The notes under the pieces: generated by a model | Told to the model about the DNA's origin: nothing | Seen by the model: the letters and a program-made list of their open reading frames with translations, nothing else | Database searches by the model: none | Program-made: the position numbers and the translations under genes | In this document: positions 23,801 through 29,420 of the stretch, piece by piece | How the letters are laid out: each line of letters opens with the position of its first letter | Numbering within the stretch: position 1 is the stretch's first letter | NCBI GenBank assembly: GCA_917880885.1 | Contig: OU862922.1 | Coordinates: 24,366,627-24,430,626, forward strand | Length of the DNA: 64,000 bases | From: Limnephilus marmoratus | Lineage: Eukaryota > Arthropoda > Insecta > Trichoptera > Limnephilidae | Reading direction: 5' to 3'

Positions 23801-26800
23801 AAAATCAAATACCTACTTACTCTAGGACATCTATTTTCCAATTTCTTCCGTAGAACGAATTTCAAAAGTGACTATAGTACGGCCCGCCAGCCGTAATAAA
23901 TCGCACAAAAATATGTTTTCTTTGAATTTCTCGGCTTTTCTCTAATATAATTTACATGTATTGTGCATATAAACATTCCTCTTCAATCACTCTATCTATT
24001 GGTAAAAACCGTTTGAAAATCCGTTGCTTAGTTTAAAAGATTAACGCGCATATACATTTTGAGCGACTTCATTTTATACTATGTAATGATTTTTCATACC
24101 CTCTCCTAATAAAGCAGATGCTTGTGCTTAGTAGAGGACTACTTTTATTTACAACTACACATTTGAAAAGTTACAGAGTTAATTTCCAATGTGGATTTCT
24201 ACATTGTACATGACAATAAAGAACATTTTATGGTTATTTCCTTTTGGGGTATTATGCCGTGTTGCGCTACCTCCTCCTTCAGCCAACGTTTCGGACAGCG
24301 TTACAGTGTCCATCATCAGGGCAGATGTGTAAATGTTAGAGATGAAATGTGTGCTTAAGTACTTCGAAGCAATACCGTGTTGCCAGCACCAATCCACTGT
24401 GGGCTGACATTACAGTATACTTCAAGATGGTTTTTTGTATTTACCTTTGGTGTAGCCGTCAATTACCGGATACCAAGAACTATTGAGCTTAGCTCCGTCG
24501 TCTCTATTAATGTTAATAGGATTTTTATGAATTTCAATTGCCTCTGTAATTAAGCGTGCTCTATAGGTTTTGGTACCCCAAAAGGAAATAACCATAAAAT
24601 TTTTGGCCGTGAAAACCTAAAATCATATCCAATAAAGAACATATTCATAAGAAGAGATGTGGTAATTTTGTAAGATAATATACACGGTATCCGGAAACTC
24701 GTAGTACAAGCGGTAAACTGATAAATCTACATCACATTTGGAGTCGATTTGTGATATAACTTTTTTGATTTGAGCTCTCGTTTTCGAGTAAATCAGGTCT
24801 GAAGTTGGAATTTTTTCAGTCAAATTTGCAGGATTAATATCAGCCGTGTAAAGTCTGCTAAAATGCATCGAAGGGTAAACCAGCCTCAAAAAATTTTTTA
24901 ACCCTTTAGTTGCCAAAAAAATGGAAAAATTATTAAAAAATAATATAAAAATCGAAATGTCCAGGTGATGTAGATTCACTAGTTTCCCGCTTGTACTACG
25001 AGTTTCTGGACACGTTGTATATAAAATTAATAAATAAGTAATATAGACAAGTTGTACATAATATTTGTTCATATGAAGCGGATACTTTGTGATGTGACAT
25101 TATTAATTTAAAATAAAACAATAACTTTGTAAACACCACTTTTATTTTTATACTTTATGCCGACCGGGTTTCGCTACAACCGTAGCTTCATCAGGGCAGT
25201 ATAATTCTAATTATACTGCCCTGATGAAGCTACGGTTGTAGCGAAACCCGGTCGGCATAAAGTATAAAAATAAAAGTGGTGTTTACAAAGTTATTGTTTT
25301 ATTTTAAATTGAAAAATTGTACATAATACATTAGAAATGATAAGCAAAACATAATACACGGAAGAATAAGTAAAAATTATGGTGGTATGTACTAAAAAAA
25401 TAATAGTCTTTTTCTGTTTGTGTATCGAGGAGTAATTGATTGAATAATTTTATTCCCTTATACACATAGTGATGCTGTGCTGTTGTAGTCCGTATAAGTG
25501 GAACTTATGTTAATTTTAGTTTGATTATATTAATTATTTTTTAATGCTGATTTATTTTTAATACCTACTAAAAGGTCACCTGTTTATACACACTTAATGT
25601 TACCATTTCCAAAAGCCTTAATAAATAAACTTAATTAAAATAAAGCGAATAAACCATTAGCTGTGTGTGTACTTTGCATAGACATATAAATATATATTAT
25701 AGACCTGCCCTAAGTGATAAAAGCGTATTATTTCCCCCTCCCCATACCGGTTCCTTGGAACCGGCTGGGCTTACGAGAGCCTCGCTTAAATCTAAAAAAT
25801 GTGACATCATCGTTCTTGTCCGGACCAGCGTCGAGCTCTCATCGTACATTTTACGAAATAACACGACAAAAATGGTAGCTTGTGCTATACATTATACCCT
25901 AAAATATGTTGACCATAACGAATGTGGGCGGTTCTCCAGTGTGCTCGTCGCTGGTTACAGGGGTAAGTAAATTATGAAATATTTGTAAAAGTGTTTTAAC
26001 TAAATACGGCAACAAAATATTCGTCTGTGAAAAGTGGCGAACTTTACTTTGCCGTATTTGGACTTCGCAAATATGTTAATAACGTGCACTGTCAGATTGA
26101 TTTTTTAACGAATCATAGTCATCTTTCCCCTCTTCGTCCCCCCATAGTTTGGTTATACCCCTCATCTGTATCTTCTCGTCTATTAAATTTGGATGTCTAT
26201 GGTACTTTGTCAGCGACCGGACAACTCAGAATCGTGCAACTTCAACACCTTGAAAAAGTCATTAAAAGTGATTAAAAAAAATGGTTAAATAGTTTGCGTT
26301 AGGTCAGGTTATGGGCTATTTTTCAAATTTATTTTTTCATAACTTTTCAAAGGGGTGTTGAAATGCCACTTTGTTGTGGGTTGTCCTGGAACCTACTTTG
26401 TTATTTGTCAATTAATTATTTTTGTCGTATTCATAGCTTTTACAGTCGATATTTTTTCATTGAAAAACAATAATATTATCCATTGTTTAATACATATTCG
26501 TAAACAACAGATTTTTTCTTTCAGTAAACAAAAATTGAATTTAATCTTAATTAGAATTTTCATTTTGAAATTATAACTTGAATTTTTAAATGTTGTACTG
26601 TAATTTGTAATTGCCACTTCAATGAAACCTACATTAGTGTTTACTCCATGTCTACATACACAATGTTCTATAACCAAAGATAGGCAGTTTTTCAAGTTCG
26701 CTTAAGAAAAATTAATGCTTTATTCCCAGGATCTTAATTCAAAAGCTGCTACTAAGAATTATATTAAAATGTCATCATCACACTCCACTCAGAGCCACTT

Positions 26801-29307
26801 TTTAAAAAATTTTCGTTCCTATTTTCAATCCTAGACATTAGACAATTATACGTTAAGACAATTCTCATTCAAATAAGGAAAAATGATTTAAAACTCAACA
26901 AAATATTTACACCCGCTATTCATCACACCAAAAATGCAAAATTCCTCCAACAAAAACAGCTTTCGCCCAACGACAGTTCTCTTACATCGCGCCTAAAATG
27001 TTTAACTTACTGAGTATTAATATTAAAACATTGAAAACTGATGATCTTTATGCCATTAATATACAGAACTGGTTATTTTCAGGGAAGGAAATACTATAAA
27101 GAATGCCTTACATCTCAAAAAACTGTTCTTATTTTTTCATATTTCTCGAGTAAAAAATCTTATCTCTAAATTAATTTTCAACCAAAACTTTATATTACGC
27201 TGATGCTTTTTTTCATATTTTTTGACATCGTTCGTCCATTTCATACAATGCCTAGGAATACCTGCTTTTGTTTTTTGGGGTCTAAGACTATCATTGTTCA
27301 TCTGTATAGATGATTTATATATTAATTCTTATTTTTATTTCTATTATCCTTAAAATATTATTATGTTACTTTTATTTTTATTTGTTTTTTTTTTTCTTAT
27401 TATGTTAATTTTATTTTTATTTGTTATTCTATTTTATTTTTATTTATACAAGATTCACCTACTTTAACTCCTTTCCTGTATGTGATCATGTACCTAATAC
27501 TAGTATGAATATTTTCCTCAATATGTACGCTATATGTTTGTACTTTCATCTACATATATGGATGATTATACTTAATATTTTATACTTAATATAACATCTT
27601 ATGAATCTCGACTACCATAATACGGGCATTTGCCTAGCTTGGTAGTCGAAAAAACCATGTAAAACAAACCTGTAATAAACAAAATGAATAAAGAAAATAA
27701 AAAAAAATAATAATAAATAAAATTAGCTGAAATTGTACATTGAATATTTGAAAACGGCCATCATAAATGTATACATTTATATACATTTTCCGTTGAGTGT
27801 TTGTGGCCATCTGAGTAAAAGACAACACAGTTCTCTTACATATTTTTATAAGTACAGTAGAGCCTCGCTAATCCGGACCCCCGTTACTTCGGTGCCCGCT
27901 GTAATCCGGATGGGTGCGTGCGGGTCACAACGTGTCAATAATTCAATCATTTGCCGTCACTCGTTAATTAACTTTTAGTATTTTTTTATTTCATATTAAG
28001 TGCGCAAATTTTTTACATGCTTGAATTTTTTTATAAGTACATTTCTACGCACATACATATTCTTGTTCAAATTGACCTTAAATTTTTACTTTAATAAATG
28101 AAACCCAAGTTAAAAATGTGTTTTATTCCTATTAAAAAATTGCATACTATAATCCGGATGCCTCGATAATTCGGAAGGGGTCTTGTTTTTCCCTATTCGG
28201 ATTAGGGAGGCCCTACTGTATATATGCTTTTTTATGGTTTGTTTTTGGAATGTGGACAATACAATGCAGGTTTTAAAATAAAAATTAAAGTAGATAATCC
28301 CTCATCACCCCCTGAAGGTTTCCCTACTACCCTTAGGATATGTCTAACGCCAGGGGTGGGGGGTGATATTAGGAATCACTGGTTTAGGATCTAAAGTAGT
28401 TTAGGTTTATTGAAGAAGAAACTTCGATCAGCTTAATTACGATTCAAAAATATTATGAATAATGTACTTACCGCAGGTAGGTAATTAGGCAATTGGACCA
28501 CGGGCAAAACGTTGTTCAAGTCTTCGCCTGCCGAAGGATTTGGGGCTAGAAGATTGCTCTGTTTTTCTGAACTCCATCCGGAGAGTAAAGTTTCCTGTTG
28601 AGATGACTTATTTAAAGAAACAAGATTTTTGATTCCAGAAGATTCGAAAAATAAAAATGAGATAATGACGACTTCTTTGCTCAAAGCAGAAGATAAATAT
28701 TTGCATTTTTATGTCTCCTTATTTCTGAAAATTCTTTAATTTCATTATTTTTTATTTTATTTTAAAGATTTTGATGAAAGGGGTAAAGCTTACAGAAGAC
28801 ACATATTTTGTAAGATTCAGACTTATCAGCAGAATTAAATGTCATTAGAAACCGGCAAATATTTAAACATGTGAATAAAAAACATTAATAAAAAACTGTC
28901 ACGAGGACAGATGATAATGAAAAAAAGGTGTAGGACCTACCAACCAGTGAGAACTGGGGAAAACTGATAGCTCAACAGATAAAATCAAAGGAGAAATTAA
29001 AAACAAGGCAAAGCAAAAGCTTAAAGTTATGGATCCCAGAGAACATGAGAGAATAAAATAAATGGACAATCCGGATCCAGGGAAACATCAAATAATAAGA
29101 TAAGATAATTTGTATCCAATGAAACATGATAAAATAAGATAAATGAACCATAATGTTTGGAACAATGTCAGGGAGAAATATGATTTTATTAAAAAAGAAT
29201 CAGTATTAAGATCTTACCTGGAGAACGCTGATCCAGAAGAGAAGTAGCCCAAATAGCACCATCAACGCCAGGAACAGCCTGCGAAGAGAGACTCTTGGCC
29301 GAAGCAT
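5689..29307 (-). CDS. FucTA: Core alpha-1,3-fucosyltransferase (FucTA), whole gene, 7 coding exons
   Basis: Joined exons, in gene order: 29307-29218, 28594-28472, 13203-12760, 11418-11224, 9019-8784, 8372-8201, 5883-5689. All junctions have GT..AG sites and the phases agree, giving 484 residues, close to what is usual for insect FucTA. Family knowledge: GT10 enzymes move fucose from GDP-fucose; FucTA adds it alpha-1,3 to the innermost GlcNAc of N-glycans in the Golgi, making the anti-HRP epitope. Seen here: a short basic N-terminus, one membrane anchor (residues about 11-29), a variable stem, the acceptor-side block NWTATYRRDSD (242-252), the GDP-fucose-binding block FYLAFENSNCRDYITEKF (340-357), and a C-terminal CRVC (432-435). 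Sequons are NWT at 242 and NKT at 280. Introns are 623, 15268, 1341, 2204, 411 and 2317 bp; the large one is filled with transposons. FucTA fits better than other insect FucTs because of the CPVSTC stem and the WFVSNCGARN block, but orthology was not tested with a tree. Confidence 0.92.
6464..6575 (+). mobile_element. Harbinger-type MITE family 1, truncated copy
   Basis: Starts after TTA with GGGAACGTACCCATAC, followed by a G run and the internal ACCACGCTTGGTCAAAATGAGC seen (reversed) in the full copies at 16130, 33528 and 55907. The right terminal repeat is missing. Confidence 0.6.
6628..7396 (-). repeat. Dispersed repeat with CT/GA-rich core, copy 1
   Basis: Begins ACTAGCTGGTCCCGGCATG, carries TTTCTCCCTGAGTGTCC and about 230 bp of almost pure pyrimidine (CCCTCCCGCGTTCCCC variants), and ends near AAATCGGTTCAGCTGCTC and TTTTTATATATAAGATTA. 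Related copies: 38290-39213, 55395-55610, 57445-57960. Long open frames in the pyrimidine core (6645-7058 plus, 6620-6886 minus) are compositional, proline- or glycine-rich shadows. Confidence 0.7.
8201..8372 (-). CDS. FucTA: FucTA exon 6
   Basis: Acceptor TTATTCTAG then one base completing a Gly codon, then RNILPIVMGARPEDYEVAAP through LDKDDELYNTYFKWK; donor AAG/GTCAGT. Exactly 57 codons plus one base. LPIVMGA and SYIHVDEFESP are hallmarks of the donor-binding C-terminal lobe of GT10 enzymes. Confidence 0.95.
8573..8752 (+). pseudogene. Decayed LINE ORF C-terminus (tentative)
   Basis: Reading plus strand gives RWGPQKKRSSGRPVKRSVEY followed by LEEDC and later RIGENHQEGQRLPG. This resembles the GRPKTRW..D...L end of many RTE/Jockey-type LINE proteins (family knowledge). 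No reverse transcriptase core remains and the match is by eye only. It lies between FucTA exons 5 and 6. Confidence 0.4.
8784..9019 (-). CDS. FucTA: FucTA exon 5 (GDP-fucose-binding motif)
   Basis: Acceptor ATTTCAAG then VAWFVSNCGARN; donor GG/GTAATT in phase 2. The exon holds 78 codons plus two bases and includes CFEILDKDYKFYLAFENSNC and RDYITEKFFVNGL, the signature of alpha-1,3-fucosyltransferases. Cysteines at GACGTMRCPR are conserved in the insect enzymes as I recall them. Confidence 0.95.
9297..10038. mobile_element. Inverted-repeat DNA element, Harbinger-like tips
   Basis: The left tip GGCTAGCTTCACACTCGTAA and right tip (reverse complement) GGCTAGCTTTACACTCGTAA differ at one base in 20. 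Flanking triplets are CTA on the left and TTA on the right, close to the TWA duplication of PIF/Harbinger elements. The 742-bp interior is AT-rich with no transposase frame, so this is a non-autonomous copy in FucTA intron 4. Confidence 0.6.
10731..11080 (+). repeat. SINE-like repeat S, copy 1
   Basis: Shares with five other copies the 5' part (CCGCCCTGGGAACCATTTAT, TTGGATAACCAACACCTCTG, GGTCACCCCAAGTGGTT), a middle near TTTGACCTCTCCAGC, and a 3' part CCTCCTGTGTGG followed by TTAATGTAAAA. The 3' part is the same as the 3' end of the LINE at 22337-22428. Confidence 0.7.
11224..11418 (-). CDS. FucTA: FucTA exon 4
   Basis: Acceptor TTGTGTTTCAG, donor AAG/GTACAA, both phase 0; 65 codons. Begins IWILYHLECPYHTPNIKNPD and includes FNWTATYRRDSDIVTPYERW, the acceptor-side conserved block of GT10, and ends NYATNKTKK. 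Two N-glycosylation sequons (NWT, NKT). Confidence 0.95.
11690..11970 (+). mobile_element. Penelope-like element 3' fragment
   Basis: The first 40 bp translate as YGYTKTKCRKPS, matching the tail of the GIY-YIG endonuclease fragment at 24422-24576 (DGYTKGKYKKPS). It is followed by the conserved block CAACACGGTATTG, a hammerhead-like motif (11838-11870), GCAACACGGCATAACACCCC and the closing CTAAAATCATATCC. It is over 80 percent alike by eye to the inverted copy at 24180-24420. Confidence 0.7.
11838..11870 (+). ncRNA. Hammerhead-ribozyme-like motif in Penelope fragment
   Basis: CTGATGA, one extra base, a 5-bp stem GGACA/TGTCC round a 9-nt loop, then GAAAC. These are the two conserved strands of a hammerhead core (CUGANGA and GAAA) bracketing stem II. 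The extra base before stem II departs from the textbook core, and the cleavage-site strand was not identified, so activity is unproven. Confidence 0.45.
12285..12674 (+). other. CpG-rich island with a 48-codon open frame
   Basis: Unlike its AT-rich intron surroundings, this segment has repeated CGCGCG and begins TTAAGCCGGGTACAGACTTA, like the tip of a DNA transposon. A frame at 12528-12674 (ACA ATG G start context) reads MEDLFSADRARFTARMPETD and ends YVTAVC. I do not recognise it. It could be the decayed N-terminus of a transposase in a 5' transposon fragment. No matching right tip was found. Confidence 0.3.
12760..13203 (-). CDS. FucTA: FucTA exon 3 (stem and N-terminal lobe)
   Basis: Acceptor ATTTACAG, donor CAA/GTGAGA, phase 0 at both ends, 148 codons. 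Starts ILPSKGPEYDPIDGAVGEAF, continues through a proline/arginine-rich stem to LKKIVLPNGLGAWNVKPGRS, then CPVSTCTISADHEDAIDADA and IIFKDHFIPP. The CPVxxC pair and IIFKDH block are the start of the catalytic domain in insect FucTA. The visible frame from 13158 is only part of the exon; the splice acceptor adds 15 residues. Confidence 0.93.
13968..14370 (+). repeat. SINE-like repeat S, copy 2
   Basis: A near-complete copy: TTTATTGGATAATCAACACG, CCCGGGTTCGTGGGGTTAGG, CTGCGTGGCAGGCCAGATCG, TTTTGACCTCGGCAGCAGGA, CCTTGCACCGCAG, and the 3' hairpin with CCCTGAGGGGAATTATTTTC. Long open frames here on both strands are shadows. Confidence 0.75.
14585..15045 (-). repeat. SINE-like repeat S, copy 3 (inverted)
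   Basis: Reverse complement carries CCTCCCAATTTGAAAAAA at the 5' side, then CCCCGGGAACCATTTATTGG, the central TAGTGGACCGGGCCGGGAGA and the 3' CACACAGCATCCCCAAAGAT. It is tail to tail with copy 2. Confidence 0.75.
15195..15645 (+). pseudogene. LINE reverse transcriptase C-terminal remnant
   Basis: Plus-strand fragments read SIKYLGVIVGRHLK, TRVRKLIH, YSTIWYNRMGETFKTNLLPV, ERVQRLILKVIL and FNSFRVLSLNKIFEKISLLQ, in the order found downstream of the RT core in Jockey/CR1-type LINEs. Several frameshifts and stops. Same family type as 26835-27103 and 45395-45843. Confidence 0.65.
15647..15698 (+). repeat. Perfect 20-bp hairpin
   Basis: TTTCAACACTACAATAACAT pairs exactly with 15679-15698 across a 12-nt loop. 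The size suits a small hairpin RNA precursor or a foldback duplication at the end of the LINE remnant. Confidence 0.5.
15777..15869 (+). mobile_element. hAT MITE right-end fragment
   Basis: Matches the right end of the hAT MITE at 38684-39070: AACGGTC, AGTGTCACC, CGTCGGGTGGCACCC, GGGCGGTCCGCCCCCC and the tip CTCGCTACGCTACTG. The left part is absent. A small internal tandem of CCCGTCGGGTG is present. Confidence 0.65.
16130..16282 (+). mobile_element. Harbinger-type MITE family 1, full copy
   Basis: Tips GGGAACGTACCCATACTA and inverted TAGTATGGGTATGTTCCC, flanked by TTA on both sides (16127-16129, 16283-16285): the TWA duplication of PIF/Harbinger. The interior has a run of Cs on each side of a centre reading CCGCCGCTCATTTGTACCAA. 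153 bp, no coding capacity. Confidence 0.8.
16486..16605 (+). mobile_element. Harbinger-type MITE family 2, half copy
   Basis: Starts GGGGTCGTCCATTAATCAGG and contains GGTGATATGTGGTGAGGTTT and a C run followed by GAAATCATGTGTATTTTT, the inverted right half of the full copy at 17555-17804. The other half is missing. Confidence 0.6.
16655..17400 (-). promoter_or_regulatory. GC-rich promoter block, candidate solo LTR
   Basis: On the minus strand TATATAAG (17252-17259) is followed about 30 bp later by TTCAGT initiator-like repeats (CAGTTCAGTCCAGTTCAGTC, 17211-17230). About 500 bp on there is AATAAA (16719-16724), then CATTTCTGTCTCCCGCACCC. TATA, arthropod initiator and poly(A) signal in one GC-rich block of about 750 bp is the layout of an LTR. 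Two overlapping minus frames (16728-17090, 16865-17170) are not recognisable proteins. I could not find clean TG..CA ends or a target duplication, so a promoter-bearing repeat of another kind is possible. Confidence 0.4.
17555..17804. mobile_element. Harbinger-type MITE family 2, full copy
   Basis: Tips GGGGTCGTCCATTAATCACG match perfectly in inverse orientation (at least 25 bp including TGATG), flanked by TAA on both sides (17552-17554, 17805-17807). The interior has three long G runs round AAATATCACGA and ATACACGTGATTTC. 250 bp, no gene. Confidence 0.8.
17993..19809 (+). pseudogene. LINE-A ORF, endonuclease and N-terminal reverse transcriptase part
   Basis: Endonuclease motifs: LGDFNVHNEPW and later GSSDHCLV (the catalytic SDH). 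Reverse transcriptase motifs: KASGPDGIPALVLQ, IPKKGDRSNPANYRPIA, then after the in-frame TAA at 19426-19428 INDRQYGFRRNRS, LDISKAFDRVWHRGL (first catalytic Asp in domain A), and NAGVPQGSVLSPTLF (domain B). The frame ends at HCYA, where the hAT element enters. Codon use is much less AT-rich than the surrounding intron. Upstream of 17993 the frame is lost, so the 5' half of the element is missing. Confidence 0.85.
20220..20360 (+). pseudogene. hAT transposase N-terminus (ZMYM1-like type), 46 codons
   Basis: Reads MDKKKKLSGAFKPKQRQKRE through KLPKIDKFSSQTSATTSGQN and stops. A lysine-rich start with KLSGA followed by a basic stretch is typical of ZMYM1-like hAT transposases found in many insect genomes (family knowledge). 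The zinc finger, DDE and dimerisation domains are absent, presumably lost by internal deletion; a remnant first exon is equally possible. Confidence 0.6.
20910..20955 (+). repeat. Perfect 17-bp hairpin inside the hAT element
   Basis: CTGAAGAGAACCCCGTA pairs exactly with 20939-20955 over a 12-nt loop GATCATTAAAAG. Its GC content stands out from the AT-rich element interior. Confidence 0.5.
21490..22358 (+). pseudogene. LINE-A ORF, C-terminal reverse transcriptase part
   Basis: From 21498 (GAT GAC, the two catalytic aspartates of the ADD motif) the frame reads DDSTVHDSF, then KTQSCLITSKRD, IDMLGVTLSDQL, QKLGVLYRARRYFN, SQVRPTVEFGSHLWSGAPKY, VQKRAIRLID, RRVGMLSLFYRYYNGRCSEE and ARLWNDLPASVFPPSYNMGL, the usual order after the RT core in Jockey/CR1-type LINEs. 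Ends HPR and TGA at 22358. No lesion within this part, so the copy is fairly young. Confidence 0.85.
22337..22405 (+). repeat. LINE-A 3' UTR nested hairpin shared with SINE-like family S
   Basis: Outer arms CTCCACACAG (22337-22346) and CTGTGTGGAG (22396-22405); inner arms CCCTGAGG (22365-22372) and CCTCAGGG (22384-22391), loop GAAATTATTTT. Poly(A) follows. Both stems recur in S copies and 3' fragments at 14299, 45317, 58319 and 60372, with changes mostly in loops. LINE reverse transcriptases commonly recognise such 3' structures. Confidence 0.75.
22429..23505. other. No gene; dispersed AT-rich repeat
   Basis: Contains a short GC-rich patch with CCGCCGGCACC and GGCGCCGGCTCCGGCCGG (about 22932-22988). 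A block with GGTTAGGATAGGTTATGGG and CTTTTCAGAGAGGTGTTGA (about 23142-23228) is shared with 26290-26365. No credible frame. Confidence 0.5.
23506..24080 (+). repeat. Dispersed ACTAGC-type repeat, copy
   Basis: Begins ACTAGCAGACCCGGCCACAC and ends near AAACCGTTTGAAAATCCG and TACATTTTGAGCGACTTC. The start resembles 6628 and 39728 (ACTAGCTGACCCGACAAGCG). Two internal copies of CGGCTTTTCTCTAATATAAT-like text (about 23630 and 23933) suggest an internal duplication. No protein; class unknown. Confidence 0.5.
24287..24319 (-). ncRNA. Hammerhead-like motif, Penelope copy
   Basis: CTGATGA, T, stem GGACA/TGTCC with loop CTGTAACGC, then GAAAC. It differs from 11838-11870 mainly in the loop (CTGTAACGC against TTGTAACGC), so the stem is kept. 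Confidence 0.45.
24422..24576 (-). pseudogene. Penelope-like GIY-YIG endonuclease C-terminus
   Basis: Reads TKTYRARLITEAIEIHKNPI, NINRDDGAKLNSSWYPVIDG, YTKGKYKKPS and TGA. The EAIEI..P..NRD.G..L...W.P pattern is the C-terminal end of the GIY-YIG nuclease domain of Penelope-like retroelements (family knowledge). The RT and the GIY and YIG motifs themselves are missing: 5' truncation. Confidence 0.7.
24681..25019. mobile_element. mariner/Tc1-type MITE
   Basis: Inverted tips of about 55 bp (TACACGGTATCCGGAAACTC left; TACAACGTGTCCAGAAACTC right, reverse complement), sharing GTAGTACAAGCGG and AATCTACATCAC further in, flanked by TA on both sides. The 149-codon minus frame across it is a shadow. 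Family given by TA flank and tip style only. Confidence 0.7.
25105..25310. repeat. 206-bp near-perfect palindrome of two Penelope-type 3' ends
   Basis: The two 103-bp arms mirror each other about 25207/25208 with essentially no mismatch outside the centre. Each arm has, from centre outward, CTGCCCTGATGA, a GCTAC/GTAGC stem, GAAACCCGGTCGGCATAAAG, then AAAATAAAAGTGGTG and TTTACAAAGTTATTG. Hammerhead-like cores lie at 25221-25247 (plus) and 25168-25194 (minus). Confidence 0.85.
25221..25247 (+). ncRNA. Hammerhead-like motif in palindrome (mirror copy at 25168-25194 minus)
   Basis: CTGATGA, A, stem GCTAC/GTAGC with loop GGTT, GAAAC. Same architecture, including the extra base, as 11838, 24287, 31671, 31844 and 44407, but with a different stem sequence, which argues that structure is kept. 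Confidence 0.45.
25320..26830. other. No gene recognised
   Basis: AT-rich, with a palindrome CCGGTTCCTTGGAACCGG at about 25747-25764 and a repeat block near 26290-26365 shared with 23142-23228. Frames at 25665-25970 and 26027-26275 have no recognisable domain. Confidence 0.45.
26835..27725 (+). pseudogene. LINE C-terminal remnant with 3' UTR and A-rich tail
   Basis: Frames read LDIRQLYVKTILIQIRKNDL, then after a frameshift RQFSYIAPKMFNLLSINIKT and LYAINIQNWLFSGKEIL with a stop at about 27101. This is like the end of a Jockey-type LINE ORF. The following 600 bp contain a hairpin CGACTACC/GGTAGTCG (about 27608-27649) and an A-rich tail (to 27725), read as the 3' UTR. Confidence 0.6.
27855..28218. 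mobile_element. pogo/Tigger-like MITE
   Basis: Left tip CAGTAGAGCCTCGCTAATCC, right tip (reverse complement) CAGTAGGGCCTCCCTAATCC, flanked by TA (27853-27854, 28219-28220). CAGT.GAxCCTCG.TAATCCGGA tips are those of the pogo/Tigger branch of Tc1/mariner. An internal GTAATCCGGAT/ATAATCCGGAT repeat lies near each end. No transposase. Confidence 0.85.
28472..28594 (-). CDS. FucTA: FucTA exon 2 (stem)
   Basis: Donor CCTGCG/GTAAGT, phase 0, so NYLPA joins ILPSKGPEYDP of exon 3. The acceptor chosen is CAACAG before GAAACT, giving 41 codons (ETLLSGWSSEKQSNLLAPNP through VVQLPNYLPA). An AAG acceptor 12 bp upstream would add SSQQ in frame and cannot be excluded. The region is the variable Golgi stem, so family comparison does not decide. 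An in-frame stop about 130 bp upstream rules out a much longer exon. Confidence 0.75.
29218..29307 (-). CDS. FucTA: FucTA exon 1 (start and signal anchor)
   Basis: ATG at 29307 gives MLRPRVSLRRLFLALMVLF and GLLLFWISVLQ, ending CAG/GTAAGA. A short Arg-rich cytosolic tail and about 19 hydrophobic residues form a type II signal anchor, as expected for a Golgi glycosyltransferase. An upstream ATG at 29314 is out of frame and overlaps this start; it opens a frame that ends in exon 2, so it may lower translation. Confidence 0.88.
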
Positions 29308-29420
29308 TGTGCATGACGGTCCAACACCTGACTTATAAAACCTTCCACCAACTACTATTTACTATTCACAACAGACCATTGCTGAACTGTTCACACACAC
29401 TGTACTGGAATACATGCATG
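29308..29420 (-). promoter_or_regulatory. FucTA 5' flank, possible core promoter
   Basis: Minus strand has GGTTTTATAAGTCAGGTG about 20-40 bp before the ATG and GAACAGTTCAGCAATGG further up, i.e. TATA- and initiator-like strings. Neither spacing is convincing and a non-coding first exon further upstream is possible. Confidence 0.25.

Larger units (their letters stand above)
24177..24640 (-). mobile_element. Penelope-like element fragments, tail-to-tail
   Basis: Minus-strand order: GIY-YIG endonuclease C-terminus (24576-24422), block CAACACGGTATTGCTTCG, hammerhead-like motif (24319-24287), GCAACACGGCATAATACCCC. A second 3' piece in the opposite direction follows at 24574-24640 (ACCCCAAAAGGAAATAACC, AAAACCTAAAATCATATCC). 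Inverted partial copies are usual for Penelope-like elements. Confidence 0.75.

Noticed and set aside
24623..25072. 149-codon minus frame
   Set aside because: Covers a mariner-type MITE including both tips, so it is a chance frame.
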